Source: Stenotrophomonas rhizophila (lineage in GTDB: Bacteria; Pseudomonadota; Gammaproteobacteria; Xanthomonadales; Xanthomonadaceae). From it: a stretch of 64,000 nucleotides of DNA. This document shows, one piece after another, positions 19,217 to 32,300 of this stretch. The translations under genes were made by a program, and so were the position numbers. Numbering within the stretch: the first letter of the stretch is position 1; every line of letters begins with the position of its first letter. Below the pieces are notes generated by a model, which saw nothing but the letters and a program-made list of their open reading frames with translations, did no database searches and had not been told where the DNA came from. The stretch spans positions 2,396,964 through 2,460,963 of the forward strand of contig NZ_CP007597.1 of the NCBI RefSeq assembly GCF_000661955.1, written 5' to 3'.

Positions 19217-19632
19217 TCGCATCGCTGCTCATCGCCGCCGGTACCCCGGCGGCCAAGGTCGGCCAGCACGCGGCCGCCGCACCGAGCATGTTCGGTGCGG
19301 TGCTGGCGCTGCTGGCGGTGCTGGCGCTGATCATCGGCCTGGGCTGGCTGCTCAAGCGCATGCCCGGCAGCGGCTTCCGCCCGGCCGAAGGCATGCGCGT
19401 GGTGGCCAGCCTCAACGTGGGCGCCAAGGAGCGCGTGGTGGTGGTGGAGGTCAACGGTGAGCAGTTGCTGCTGGGCGTCACCGCCGGCGGCATCAACACC
19501 CTGCACCACCTGCCCGAACCGCTGCCGACGCCGGCCCCGGCGCGCCTGCCGGACCTGAAGAACCTCCCGACGCTCAAGAACCTCCCGAATTTCGCCCAGC
19601 TGCTGCAACAGCGGCTGCGCAAGGAACCCTGA
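19213..19632 (+). CDS. fliO: Flagellar protein FliO
   Basis: 139-residue membrane protein needed to assemble the FliP-FliQ-FliR export channel. It has one transmembrane helix (about 28-51, AVLALLAVLALIIGLGWLLK) and a cytoplasmic domain with MRVVASLNVGAKERVVVVEV typical of FliO. The start is TTG, overlapping the fliN stop (TTGA). The tail has a short imperfect repeat (LPDLKNLPTLKNLPNF). Confidence 0.93.
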   Translation: MIASLLIAAGTPAAKVGQHAAAAPSMFGAVLALLAVLALIIGLGWLLKRMPGSGFRPAEGMRVVASLNVGAKERVVVVEVNGEQLLLGVTAGGINTLHHLPEPLPTPAPARLPDLKNLPTLKNLPNFAQLLQQRLRKEP

Positions 19633-19634
19633 TC

Positions 19635-20420
19635 ATGCGTGGCCCGAACGCCTCCTGGACCCGTTACCTGCCGTTGCTGCTGCTCCTGCTGTTGTGTGCG
19701 CTGCCGGCGCTGGCGATGGCCGCCCCCGGCCTGCCTGGCACCCCGGCGCTGCCGGACGTGAATGTCGGCAAGATCGGCGGCCAGCCGGTCAGCCTGCCGC
19801 TGCAGACCCTGCTGCTGATGACCGCGATCACCCTGATCCCGTCGATGCTGCTGGTACTGACCGCCTTCACCCGCATCATCATCGTGCTGGGCCTGCTGCG
19901 CCAGGCGCTGGGCACCGGCCAGACCCCGTCCAACCAGGTGCTGCTGGGCCTGGCCCTGTTCCTCACCGCGATGGTGATGCTGCCGGTGTGGCAGAAGGCC
20001 TGGGGCAGCGGCATGGCGCCCTACCTCAACGGCGAGATCGACTTCCAGACCGCCTGGACGCTCACCACCCAGCCGCTGCGCGCCTTCATGCTGGCGCAGA
20101 TCCGCGAAACCGACCTGATGACCTTCGCCGGCATGGCCGGGCACGGCACCTATTCCGGTCCGGATGCGATTCCGTTCCCGGTGCTGGTGGCCTCGTTCGT
20201 CACCAGCGAACTGAAGACCGCCTTCGAAATCGGCTTCCTGATCTTCATCCCGTTCGTGATCATCGACCTGGTCGTGGCCAGCGTGCTGATGTCGATGGGC
20301 ATGATGATGCTGTCGCCGATGCTGGTGTCGGCACCGTTCAAGATCCTGCTGTTCGTGCTGGTCGACGGCTGGGTCCTGGTGGTCGGCACCCTGGCCGCCA
20401 GCTTCAACGCGGTGCAGTGA
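19635..20420 (+). CDS. fliP: Flagellar export gate protein FliP
   Basis: 261-residue core component of the export channel. An N-terminal signal peptide (cut near LAMAAPG) is followed by the conserved hydrophobic helices and family motifs (FTRIIIVLGLLRQALGTGQTP, FVTSELKTAFEIGFLI, VLMSMGMMMLSP). Length and sequence are normal. It forms the usual fliOPQR run with its neighbours. Confidence 0.98.
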   Translation: MRGPNASWTRYLPLLLLLLLCALPALAMAAPGLPGTPALPDVNVGKIGGQPVSLPLQTLLLMTAITLIPSMLLVLTAFTRIIIVLGLLRQALGTGQTPSNQVLLGLALFLTAMVMLPVWQKAWGSGMAPYLNGEIDFQTAWTLTTQPLRAFMLAQIRETDLMTFAGMAGHGTYSGPDAIPFPVLVASFVTSELKTAFEIGFLIFIPFVIIDLVVASVLMSMGMMMLSPMLVSAPFKILLFVLVDGWVLVVGTLAASFNAVQ

Positions 20421-20421
20421 C

Positions 20422-20691
20422 ATGACGCCCGAACTTGCGTTGACCGAACTGCGTGGCGGCCTGATCGTGGTGCTGTGGGTGGCCGGCCCGCTGCTGCTCA
20501 CCGTGTTGATCGTCGGCGTGGTGGTGGGCGTGGTGCAGGCCGCCACCCAGCTCAACGAGCCCACCATCGCCTTCGTGGCCAAGGCCGCGGCGCTCACCGC
20601 GGTGCTGTTCGCGCTGGGCAGCCTGCTGATCGGCCAGCTGGTGGAGTACACCACGCTGCTGTTCCAGCGCATCCCGCACCTCATCGGGTAG
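20422..20691 (+). CDS. fliQ: Flagellar export gate protein FliQ
   Basis: 89-residue channel protein with two transmembrane helices (about 15-38 and 50-72) and the conserved LIVGVVVGVVQAATQLNEPT segment. The start is 1 base after the fliP stop. Confidence 0.97.
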   Translation: MTPELALTELRGGLIVVLWVAGPLLLTVLIVGVVVGVVQAATQLNEPTIAFVAKAAALTAVLFALGSLLIGQLVEYTTLLFQRIPHLIG

Positions 20692-20697
20692 CAGGCC

Positions 20698-21489
20698 ATG
20701 GATTCCGCCACCCAGATGGCTGCCGACGGCCTGCAGGCCTTCGGCATGATCGGCACCATCCTGTGGACCATGCTGCGCATCGGCGCCATGCTGATGGCGA
20801 TGCCCTTGATCGGCACCCGCGCGGTGCCGTCGCGGGTGCGCGTGGTGCTGGCCGGTGCGCTGGCCGTGGCGCTGTCGCCGCTGCTGCCGCCGGTGCCCCA
20901 GTGGACCGGGTTCGACGCCGCCACTGTGTTGAGCATCGCCCGCGAGCTGGCTATCGGCGTCTCGATCGGCTTCCTGCTGCGGCTGGTGTTCGAAGCCGGC
21001 GCCATGGCTGGCGAGCTGGTCGCCCAAGGCACGGGCCTGGCCTTCGCACAGATGAGCGACCCGCTGCGCGGCGGCAGTTCCGGCGTCATCGGCCAGTGGT
21101 TCTACCTGCTGTTCGGCCTGCTGTTCTTCAGCACCAACGGCCACCTGGCCTTGATCTCGCTGCTGATGGACAGTTACAAGGCGGTCCCGATCGGCGCCGC
21201 GCTGCCCAACATCGACACCTTCCTCAGCGCCGCACCGACCTTTGCCCTGCAGGTGTTCCGCGGTGCGCTTGGTCTGGCGCTGCCGCTCACCGTGGCGATG
21301 CTGGCGATCAACCTGGCCTTCGGCGTGCTGGCCCGCGCCGCGCCCGCGTTGAATCCCATCCAGCTGGGCCTGCCGGTGGCCCTGCTGCTGGGCCTGTTCC
21401 TGCTGACCGTCCTGGCCGGCGAAATGGGGCCGCCCGTGCAACGCCTGTTCGATGCTGCCTTCCAGGCCGCCGATGGCGTGACCCGCTGA
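20698..21489 (+). CDS. fliR: Flagellar export gate protein FliR
   Basis: 263-residue polytopic membrane protein that completes the export channel. Family motifs include TMLRIGAMLMAMPLIGTRAV and LVAQGTGLAFAQMSDPLRGG. It is the last gene of the fliL-fliR operon; 176 bases separate it from the next gene. Confidence 0.97.
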   Translation: MDSATQMAADGLQAFGMIGTILWTMLRIGAMLMAMPLIGTRAVPSRVRVVLAGALAVALSPLLPPVPQWTGFDAATVLSIARELAIGVSIGFLLRLVFEAGAMAGELVAQGTGLAFAQMSDPLRGGSSGVIGQWFYLLFGLLFFSTNGHLALISLLMDSYKAVPIGAALPNIDTFLSAAPTFALQVFRGALGLALPLTVAMLAINLAFGVLARAAPALNPIQLGLPVALLLGLFLLTVLAGEMGPPVQRLFDAAFQAADGVTR

Positions 21490-21665
21490 TTCACTCCGTC
21501 CTCACGAAAAAGTGTGCGCGGACACTTGCTATCCCCCCCATCGTTGGCGGTAGGCTGTAGTCACCGCCCGCAGTCCGGGGCCGGGAGCCGCACACGCCGG
21601 GGAAAGGCACGTGCGGCCTGCATGCCCAACGCCATTGCAGATGCGCGGACCAAGGAGAGTCATCG

Positions 21666-23810
21666 ATGCTCGACGGCAGCTACACACCGTGGTTGGTCGT
21701 GGTTTCGCTGCTGGTCGCCATGCTCGCGTCGTTCACCGCGCTGGACATGGCAAATCGGATCACCACCGCGCCCAGCGCGCGGTTGAGCACCTTGTGGCTG
21801 TTCGGCGGTGGCTGCGCGATGGGGCTGGGCATCTGGTCGATGCACTTCATCGGCATGCTCGCCTTCCGCCTGCCCATTCCACTGGGCTACGACCTGGGCT
21901 GGACCGCGGTGTCGCTGCTGGCCGCGATGGCCTCCTCGATCTTCGCTTTGTGGCTGGTGTCGCGCCCCACCCTGCCGCACTCGCGACTGGCGCTGGGCGC
22001 CCTGCTGATGGGCAGCGGCATCGCCTCGATGCACTACCTGGGCATGGCGGCGATGCGCATGCAGCCCGGCATCGATTACCACCCCGGCTGGGTCACCGCG
22101 TCGCTGCTGATCGCACTGGCGGCCTCGTGGACCGCGCTGTTCGTTGCCTTCCGGCTGCGCCACAGCCAGCGCCGCATGCGCCACCGGCTGATGCCGGCCG
22201 TGCTGCTGGGCAGCGCCATCGTCGGCATGCACTACACCGGCATGGCCGCCGCACGCTTCCCGGCCGACAGCATCTGCGGCGCGGCCGCCGGCGATGGCCT
22301 GCAGGCGCAGTGGCTGGCCGCACTGGTGCTGGTGCTCACCACGGCGATCCTGGCCGTGGTGCTGATCGTGTCCTGGCTGGACCAGCGCATGCAGGCGCAG
22401 CTGCTGCGGCTGCGCAACGACACGCTGCGCAGTTCGCTGGACGTCGCCCAGGCCGAACTCACCCAGGCCGCCCTGCATGATCCCCTGACCCGCCTGCCGA
22501 ACCGGCTGCTGCTGCAACAACGCATCGAGCAGGCCCTGGCCGAGGCCGAGCAGCGCGGCAGCCGCTTCGCGGTGATGTTCATGGACCTGGACGGGTTCAA
22601 GCAGGTCAACGACGCCTACGGCCACCAGACCGGCGACGCGCTGCTGGTGGCCGTGGCCGAGCGCACCCGCCAGCTACTGCGCCCTTCGGACGTGCTGGCA
22701 CGGCTGGGCGGCGACGAATTCGTGCTGGTGGTGCGGATCGACAACGACGAAGACATCGCCACGCTGGCCAGCCGCATCCTGCAGGCGGTCGGCGGCGGCC
22801 CGCTGCTGCCCGACCACGAACTGCAGGTCACCGCCAGCATCGGCATCGCGATCTGCCCGGACCACGCCGCCAGCGAGCGCCAGTTGATGGGCTTTGCCGA
22901 CGCGGCGATGTACCAGGCCAAGGAAGCCGGCCGCAACGCCTACGCGGTGTTCTCCGACTGGATGAACGACAGCGCCGAGCAACAATTCCAGCTGCTGGCC
23001 GACCTGCGCCGGGCGATCGGCACCGACCAGCTGTTCCTGCACTACCAGCCCAAGATCCGGGTGGCCGGCCAGGGGGTCAGTGGCGCCGAGGCCTTGATCC
23101 GCTGGCGCCACCCGCAGCAGGGCCTGATTCCACCGGACCGGTTCATCCGGCTGGCCGAGCGCAGCGGCGTCATCAACGAGATCGGGCGCTGGGCGCTGGG
23201 CGAGGCCTGCCGCCAGCTGCGCCAGTGGCAGGACGCCGGTCACGAAAGCTGGACGGTGTCGGTGAACCTGTCGCCGATCCAGTTCAGCTCGCCGCACCTG
23301 CTGCAGGAGGTGCGCGACGCGCTTCGTACCCATCGGCTGGAGCCGCGGCGGCTGGTGCTGGAGATCACCGAAAGCACCGTCATGCGCGACACCGAGGCCA
23401 GCCTCACCCTGTTGCAGGGCATGGCCAGCCTGGGCGTGGGCATTTCCATCGACGACTTCGGCACCGGCTATTCGAGCCTGTTGTATCTCAAGCGCCTGCC
23501 CGCCACCGAGATCAAGATCGACCACGCCTTCGTGCGCGACCTGGAGACCAGCTCGGAAGACGTGGTGATTGTGTCGGCGATCGTCGCGCTGGGCCACGCG
23601 CTGGACATGGACATCGTGGCCGAAGGCGTGGAAACCACCGGCCAGCGTGCGTACCTGGAGCGGCTGGGCTGCGACTACCTGCAGGGCTACCTGCTGGGGC
23701 GCCCGGTGGACCCGGAACGCTTCATGCAGCTGCACGACCACCCGCGCCCACGGGTGGAGATGGCCGCCGGATGGAAGGCGCAGGCACGGCCGGGCGCGGC
23801 GGCGGGCTAG
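21666..23810 (+). CDS. MHYT-GGDEF-EAL cyclic-di-GMP signalling protein
   Basis: 714-residue inner-membrane protein. The first 240 residues form seven hydrophobic helices with the MHYT sensor signature repeated (MHFIGML, MHYLGMA, MHYTGMA), thought to bind a metal that senses a diatomic gas. The diguanylate cyclase domain has an intact GGDEF site at 348-352 with an RxxD product-inhibition site five residues upstream. The phosphodiesterase domain has EAL at 475-477 and the DDFGTGYSS loop. Both domains look catalytically competent. AAGGAGAG precedes the ATG. Its place after fliR suggests it feeds FleQ or the PilZ proteins here. Confidence 0.95.
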   Translation: MLDGSYTPWLVVVSLLVAMLASFTALDMANRITTAPSARLSTLWLFGGGCAMGLGIWSMHFIGMLAFRLPIPLGYDLGWTAVSLLAAMASSIFALWLVSRPTLPHSRLALGALLMGSGIASMHYLGMAAMRMQPGIDYHPGWVTASLLIALAASWTALFVAFRLRHSQRRMRHRLMPAVLLGSAIVGMHYTGMAAARFPADSICGAAAGDGLQAQWLAALVLVLTTAILAVVLIVSWLDQRMQAQLLRLRNDTLRSSLDVAQAELTQAALHDPLTRLPNRLLLQQRIEQALAEAEQRGSRFAVMFMDLDGFKQVNDAYGHQTGDALLVAVAERTRQLLRPSDVLARLGGDEFVLVVRIDNDEDIATLASRILQAVGGGPLLPDHELQVTASIGIAICPDHAASERQLMGFADAAMYQAKEAGRNAYAVFSDWMNDSAEQQFQLLADLRRAIGTDQLFLHYQPKIRVAGQGVSGAEALIRWRHPQQGLIPPDRFIRLAERSGVINEIGRWALGEACRQLRQWQDAGHESWTVSVNLSPIQFSSPHLLQEVRDALRTHRLEPRRLVLEITESTVMRDTEASLTLLQGMASLGVGISIDDFGTGYSSLLYLKRLPATEIKIDHAFVRDLETSSEDVVIVSAIVALGHALDMDIVAEGVETTGQRAYLERLGCDYLQGYLLGRPVDPERFMQLHDHPRPRVEMAAGWKAQARPGAAAG

Positions 23811-23879
23811 CGGCACGCGCTGGAAATTGACGGCTGCGCGCAATACCCTGCCCATATCATGGGAACAACAGGCAGCAGG

Positions 23880-25708
<1,829 letters not shown>

Positions 25709-25712
<4 letters not shown>

Positions 25713-26368
25713 ACCGTCCACTGCAGTTGTCACGCGTGCATTTCCCGGTGACCACGCTGGGGCCGGGGCAGCGCCTGGGCATCTGGTTCCAGGGCTGCAG
25801 CATCCGCTGCAGCGGCTGCATTTCGGCCGACACCTGGGGGCCGGGGCGCACGGTCGTCGACGTGGCCACGCTGCTCGAGCAGGTGGCGCCGTGGCTGCAC
25901 CAAGCCGACGGCATCACGATTTCCGGCGGCGAGCCGTTCGACCAGTTCGATGCGCTGCTGCAGATGCTGGTGGGGCTGCGCCAACGCACCGCCGCGGACA
26001 TCCTGGTGTACAGCGGGCACCCGCTGGAAACGCTGCAGCCCATGCTCGACCAGGCGCGCGACCTGATCGACGCGGTGATCAGCGACCCCTACCTTGAACA
26101 TGCAGCCCAGTCGCTGGCGCTGCGTGGCAGCGACAACCAACGCCTCACCCTGCTCACCGCGCTCGGTCGGTCGCGCCTGGCCGGCCTGGCGCGCACCAGC
26201 ACGCCGGCCGACAAGGCACTTGACCTGATGTTCGACGCCACCGGCACCGTCTGGATGGCCGGCATCCCCCGCCGCGGCGACCTGCTGCGCCTGCGCGAGC
26301 TGCTGCGCGCGCAGGGCCACCAGGTGCAGACCAGCGCACACACTTCATCGCGTCGTCCAGCCGAGTAA
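25709..26368 (+). CDS. Radical-SAM activase-like protein (NrdG type)
   Basis: 219-residue protein with the radical-SAM cluster motif CSIRCSGC (CX3CX2C), the spacing of NrdG and PflA activating enzymes, preceded by GIWFQGC and followed by the SAM-binding ISGGEPF. Such enzymes make a 5'-deoxyadenosyl radical, classically to activate a glycyl-radical enzyme. No glycyl-radical enzyme or RVxGY-type motif is found in the operon, so the target must differ. The TTG start overlaps the upstream stop (TTGA), implying translational coupling with the AAA+ protein. Confidence 0.88.
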
Positions 26369-26372
26369 GTCC

Positions 26373-29300
26373 ATGATTCGTTTTTGCCCCAATTGCCACA
26401 CCGAACGCGCGTTGGCCGAGATGTTCTGCGAAGGCCTTGTTGACGCGCACGCGTGCGGCTGGGATCTGGCCGGCGAGCCGATCCACCCCGCTGGCTGGCG
26501 GCCGCAGAGTGTGGTCACCCAGGCAGCGGTGCAGGCCTCGACGGTCGGCGCCGCCGCAGCGGACGTGGTCTGCGACAACGGCCACCCGATGACGCCCGGC
26601 GACCTGATGTGCCTGCACTGTGGCGCCAGCGCAGCGGACGCGACGGCGGCGGCAGAGCTGCCGCCCCCGGCCGCCGACAGCAGCGAAACGGTCATCGATG
26701 GCTGGCGCCTGCTGCGCCAGATCAGCAGCACCGACGGCGTGCGTGACCGCTACCAGGCCGAACACACCGCCACGGCGGTGCAGGCCGTGCTCACCCTGTA
26801 CCGCCCCGGTGCCGAACCCGACCCGGCCATCTACGATGTGATCCGCCGCCTGCCCCGCGCGCACGTGCCGGAGATCATCGCCACCGGGCGCTGGGATGAC
26901 CGGGCCTTTGAAGTCGTGGAAATGCTCACCGGTGGCACCCTGGCCGAGCTGGGCAGCGTGATCGGCGACCGCGATGCGGTCCGCCATATCGTCAGCGAAC
27001 TGGGGCAGGCGCTGCATGCGTTCAACGAAGCCGGGCTGCGCCACCGCGACCTGCGCCCGGCCAGCCTGCTGGTACGGGCCCGCACGCCGCTGGATCTGGT
27101 GATCAGCGGGTTCGGTTCGGCGCGGTTGTCCGAGTTCGACCTGGACATCGTCTCGCCCCTGGAGATCAGCCGCTACATGGCGCCCGAGGCGATCGCCGGT
27201 GGCGTGGCGGCGGCGTCGGACTGGTGGAGCCTGGGCATGATCCTCCTCGAACAGCTCACCGACGGCGCCTGCTTCGACGGCATCCATCCCAACGCGTTCC
27301 TGATCCACGTGCTGGCCAATGGTGTTCCGATCCCGGATACGCTGGACCCGGAGCTGGCGCTGCTGCTGCGTGGGCTGCTGGCCCGCGACCGCCACCAGCG
27401 CTGGCAATGGCCGCAGGTGGCCGACTGGCTGGCCGGCATTGCCGTACCAGCGCCGCCGGCGGCGCAACACGCGCAGGATGAGGGCGACGGCGCAAGCCTG
27501 CCGCTGGGCACGCGCCGCTACCATCGCCCCGCGGTGTTCGCGCTGGCCGCCGCCCAGGCCGACGGCTGGGACCAGGCCCTGGACCATCTGCTGCGCGGGG
27601 GGATCGTCACCTGGGCCGAGCAGGTCGGCCTGCCCGCCACCCGCATCGCCGGGCTGCGCCAGATCGCGCGCCACGAAGGCATCGAGGACGATTTCCGGCT
27701 GATGCTGGCGTTGAAGGTGCTCAACCCGGAAATGCCGTTGATCCATCGTGGCGACATCGTCACGCCAGGCTGGTTGCTTGAGCACCCGCTGGAGGGCTAC
27801 CGGCTGGTCAGCGGGTCGGTGCCGGACCTGCTGGAACACCTGCAGACCGACAACTGGCTGTGCAGGCTCAAGCGGCGCGAGGAAAGCGTGCGCCAGCGCG
27901 CGCTTCACCAGCACATCGCCCTGGTCGAAGAATCCCTGCGCGTCTACCTGCTGTCCACCTCGCGGGCCAAGCTGGCCTCGCAATGGCAGGAACGCCAGCG
28001 CCTGCTACCTGACACCGCGCATCCCGGGCTGCTGTCGCTGGCCGAGCGCAGGGTGGTGGCCGAAGAAGACCTGATCGTGTTGCTGAGCGCGGAGATCGGC
28101 CAGTTCCGCAGCGCCGAGGCCATCCTCGCCGAGGCCGCCACGCTGGCCGCCAGCGCCGGTCTCGAGGCCTTCGACAACGACGCAGCCGCGGCCCTGCTGC
28201 TGCACCCGCGTACCGAGCTGTATCGCAGCGTGGACGCGCGCATCCTGGGCTTCGCCCGTTCCGGCCTGCCCGTGGTGGATGGCTGGGCCGAACAGTTCCG
28301 GCTGGAGCGGCGCATGCCGCTGGCGCGCGCCCTGGTGGTGCTGGCCGTGCCCGCCAGCCGCTGGCTGCAGCCCCAGAAGCAGCAGTACGTCTCGCAGATC
28401 CTGGACTTCTTCGAAAAGAAGGTCGTCACCGCGGTGATGCGCGGGCCGCTGGTGCGCATGAGCATCGGCAAGACCACCGCACGCGTGGACATGCACGAAG
28501 TAGACAGCACCCGGCGCCCCGCCGCCGCACTGCTCGATCACCTGTTGCAGCGCAACGCGCGCGCCGTCCAGCTGGACCCCGAATCGTTCCAGCGCACCCC
28601 GCAGCTGGAGCCCCGCCTGATGGCGCTGGCACGGCAGAGCGCGCTGTACAAGCGCGACACCGGCATCGACGGGCTGTATCTGGGCTTTCCGTTCCTGCTC
28701 AGCCGCGATCCGCGCGGCACGTCGCGCACCCGGATCATTCCGCTGCTGCTGTGGCCGGTCACGCTGCTGCTGGAACCGGGCACGCGCGGCCAGGTCGGGC
28801 TGGCCTTCGATGGCGAACGCGAGGAAGTGCGGCTCAACCCTGCCCTTGAAAGCGTGCTGGGCACCGAAACCTGCAAGCGCTGGCGCAGCACCGCCGACGA
28901 ACTGCTGGGGCGCTCGGCGATCCGGGCCGCCGATGTGATGGATGCCTTCGGGATGCTGGCCACGATCCGCTCGCGCAGCCTGGTGGGCCTGCCCCCCAGC
29001 AGCGTGGAGGTGGCCCCTTACCAAGACGAACTGGACTGCGCCGCGGTGCTTTTCCATGTCACGTTCATGGGCCAGGCCATCGGCGAAGACCTGCGCCAGC
29101 TCAAGGTTCTGTCACCGTCCGGCACCGGTCTTGAAACCGCGTTGCGGCTGGCGCCGCCGACCGACGCCGACAGCCCCCCGCCGCCTGCCGCGCCAGAGCT
29201 GCAGCGCTACTTCACCGTGGCCAGCGATCCCTCGCAGGAAGCGGCGGTGCTGCAGGCACGGCAGGGGCCGGGCCTGTTGATCGAAGGCCCACCCGGCACT

Positions 29301-32300
29301 GGCAAGAGCCAGACCATCGTGAACATGGTGGCCGACGCGATCGGCCGGCAACGCAGCCTGCTGATCGTCTGCCAGAAGCACGCTGCATTGGAAGTGGTGC
29401 ACAAGCGCCTGGTCGCCGAAGGGCTGGGCCAGCGCGTGGTGATGCTCAACGACGTCAACCGCGACCGCGAACCGGTCATCCGCAGCATCCGCGAGCAGCT
29501 CGACGCCCTGTTCACCGCCGGCGCCACGCAATCGGCCTGGCAGCAGCAGCGCCAGCAGGTGGCCGCGCGGATCGAGGCGCTGGAAGGCGAACTGGACCGC
29601 CACCAGCACAGCCTGCACCAGATCGACGACGCCACCGGGCTGAGCTACCGGCGCCTGCTCGGCGAACTGATCGCGCTGGACACCGGCACGCCCCCGCTGG
29701 TTCTGCCGGCCCTGCGCCAACGGCTGCTGGCACTGGACCTGCCCACCCTGGTGCAGCGCGAGGAAGCGTGTGCGCCGTTGATCCGGTTGTGGCTGCCGGC
29801 GCGTTACGAAGGCAGCCCGCTGGTGCAGTTGCGTCCCTTCGCGGCCGACGCGGACACCCTCGCCGCGTTCGTTGCCGCCCTGCAGGCCTTCACTGCGGCC
29901 GAACAGCACCGGCAGGCGATCCTGCTGGCACACCCGGCCAGCTTCGAGCTGGACGATCCCGCTCCGCACCAGGCGTGGAAGTCGGCGCACGTGGCGACCC
30001 TGCTCGGCCTGGACGACGCACAACGGATCCGGCTGGCGCGCTGGCTGCCGCTGTTCCGCACCGCACGCGCGGGCCAGCCAAGCCAGGGCGACATCGCGCT
30101 GGACCGGCTGCACCAGATCGAGCACGCCGTGGCGGCGCTCGACCTCGACGCCTTCTCCAGCACGCTGTCGCCGGCCCTCACCGGCGTCGACGAGCGCACG
30201 CTGGCGCAGCTGCAGCGCGACGCCGCGCGCGTCCTGGGCGCACGCGGCCTGCTGGCCCGCCTCAACCCGCTGCACCTGCTGCGCCGGCGACGGGTGAACC
30301 GTGTCCTGCAGGAGCAGTCCCACGCGACGGGCGAAGCCGGCGCCGCAGCACTGCTGGCCGCCGCGACGCTGGAAGCACGCTTGCGCCCGCTGCGCAGCGA
30401 ACTGGCCGGCCTGCACCAGCAGCTGGCGCTGGACCCGGTTGGCCAACAGACCGGCATGGCGCTGGGCCCGATGGCACGCGCCAGCGGGCGCCAACTGCTG
30501 GACGTACAGGCACTGGCCCAGGCGCTGGCACAGTCGCCACGTCCCCAGCAGGCCGATGACGCTGCCCTGGCGGGCGACCGCGCGCACCTGGAGGCACTGC
30601 TGCAGGACCTGGATGCCTCGCTGGCGCGGCATGCCGCCCGCCATGCCAGCGCGCAGCAGCTCGGCTTGCTGGCCGACTGGCTGGAGCAGACGCTGACCGA
30701 CGCATTGGCCGCGGCCATCGCCCACAACCAGAGCAATGCCCAGGTGCTGCAGCACCTGCAGGATGCCCTGCCCCATCTGGCCGCCTACCAGGCCTTCCGC
30801 GGGCGCGCCGGGCAGCTGTCGGCCGCAGACCTGGACCTGCTGGCACTGCTGCGCCAGCTGCAACCGCAGCTGGATGCCCTTCCCAGCGACGCGCTGGAGC
30901 CGGCCGTGCGCCGCCTGCTGCATCGCGAAGCACGGCTGGGCTGGAAGCACCGCATGGAGCAGGCGATCCCGGCGCTGCAGTTCGGCCAGGATGAAACCCA
31001 GGCCAAGGTCGCCAGCCTGGCCGCTGCCGACCAGCAGATGCGCCGGCTCAACCGTCAGATGCTGGGCACCCACATCGACCTGCAGCAGTTGGGCAACCGC
31101 AAGCAGTGGGAAGACGTAACCCGGCTGACCGGGCGCCGTTCGCGCCGCCTGCGCGAGTTCATCGAGCTGGGCAGCGAACTGGGCCTGATGCACCTGCGCC
31201 CGATCTGGCTGATGAACCCGGACGTGGCCAGCCGCGTGCTGCCACTGCAGGCAGGGCTGTTCGACACGGTGATCTACGACGAAGCCTCGCAGATGCCGGT
31301 CGAGTTCGCCCTGCCCACGCTGTTCCGTGGCCGGGTCACGGTCGTCAGCGGGGATGAGAAGCAGATGCCGCCCACTGCCTTCTTCTCCAGCCGGGTGGAA
31401 AGCGATGAAGCCGAGGTCTTCGATGGCGACGAGCCCGATGCCGAGGTCGATGCCGAGCAGCGCGACGCCTTCGAGGAAACCTGGAACCGGCGCGAGATCA
31501 AGGATTGCCCGGACCTGCTGCAGCTGGCCCGCAATGCCCTGCCCAGCACCACGCTGCAGATCCACTACCGCTCGGCATACCGCGAACTGATCGGCTTCTC
31601 CAACGCAGCCTTCTACGGCAACCGGCTCAACGTGCCGGTGCGCCATCCGCGCAGCAGCATCGCGCGGATCAAGCCACTGGAACTGATCCAGGTCGACGGT
31701 GTGTACCAGCACCAGAGCAACCCTGCCGAAGCGGCACGGGTGGTGGAGTACCTCGCCCAGTTGTGGCAGCACCCCTATGCCGCCCGCCCCTCGGTGGGCG
31801 TGGTCACCTTCAACCGCAAGCAGGCCGAGCTGATCGAAGAGCACCTGGAGCAGCGCGCCGGGCAGGATGCCGCCTTCCGTGCCGCGTTCGCCGAGGAACG
31901 CGAGCGCAGCGAAGACGGCGAGGACATGGCGGTCTTCGTCAAGAACGTGGAAAACGTGCAGGGTGACGAGCGCGACATCATCGTGTTCTCCTCCACCTTC
32001 GGCCGCAACGCGCAGGGCACCTTCCGGCGCAACTTCGGCGTACTCGGCCAGACCGGCGGCGAGCGCCGCCTCAACGTGGCCGTCACCCGCGCCCGGCAAC
32101 GGGTGGTGATGATCACCTCGATGCCGATCGCCGACATCTCCGACCTGTTCAACACCCAGCGCGCCCCGGCCAGCCCGCGTGACTACCTGCAGGGGTACCT
32201 GGAGTACGCCCGCGCCCTGTGTGCCGGCGAGTTCGACGGCAGCGCGCGGCTGCTGGATCGCCTGCAGACCGATCGCAGCGTGGCCAACCGCACCCACGCG

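Noticed and set aside
21606..21621. Sigma-54 promoter before the GGDEF-EAL gene
   Set aside because: GGCAC and TGC elements are present, but GG and GC are 12 bases apart instead of 10.
23827..23860. Sigma-70 promoter for the four-gene operon (TTGACG ... TATCAT)
   Set aside because: The elements are good individually, but the spacer is 22 bases, too long to accept; the operon promoter remains unassigned.
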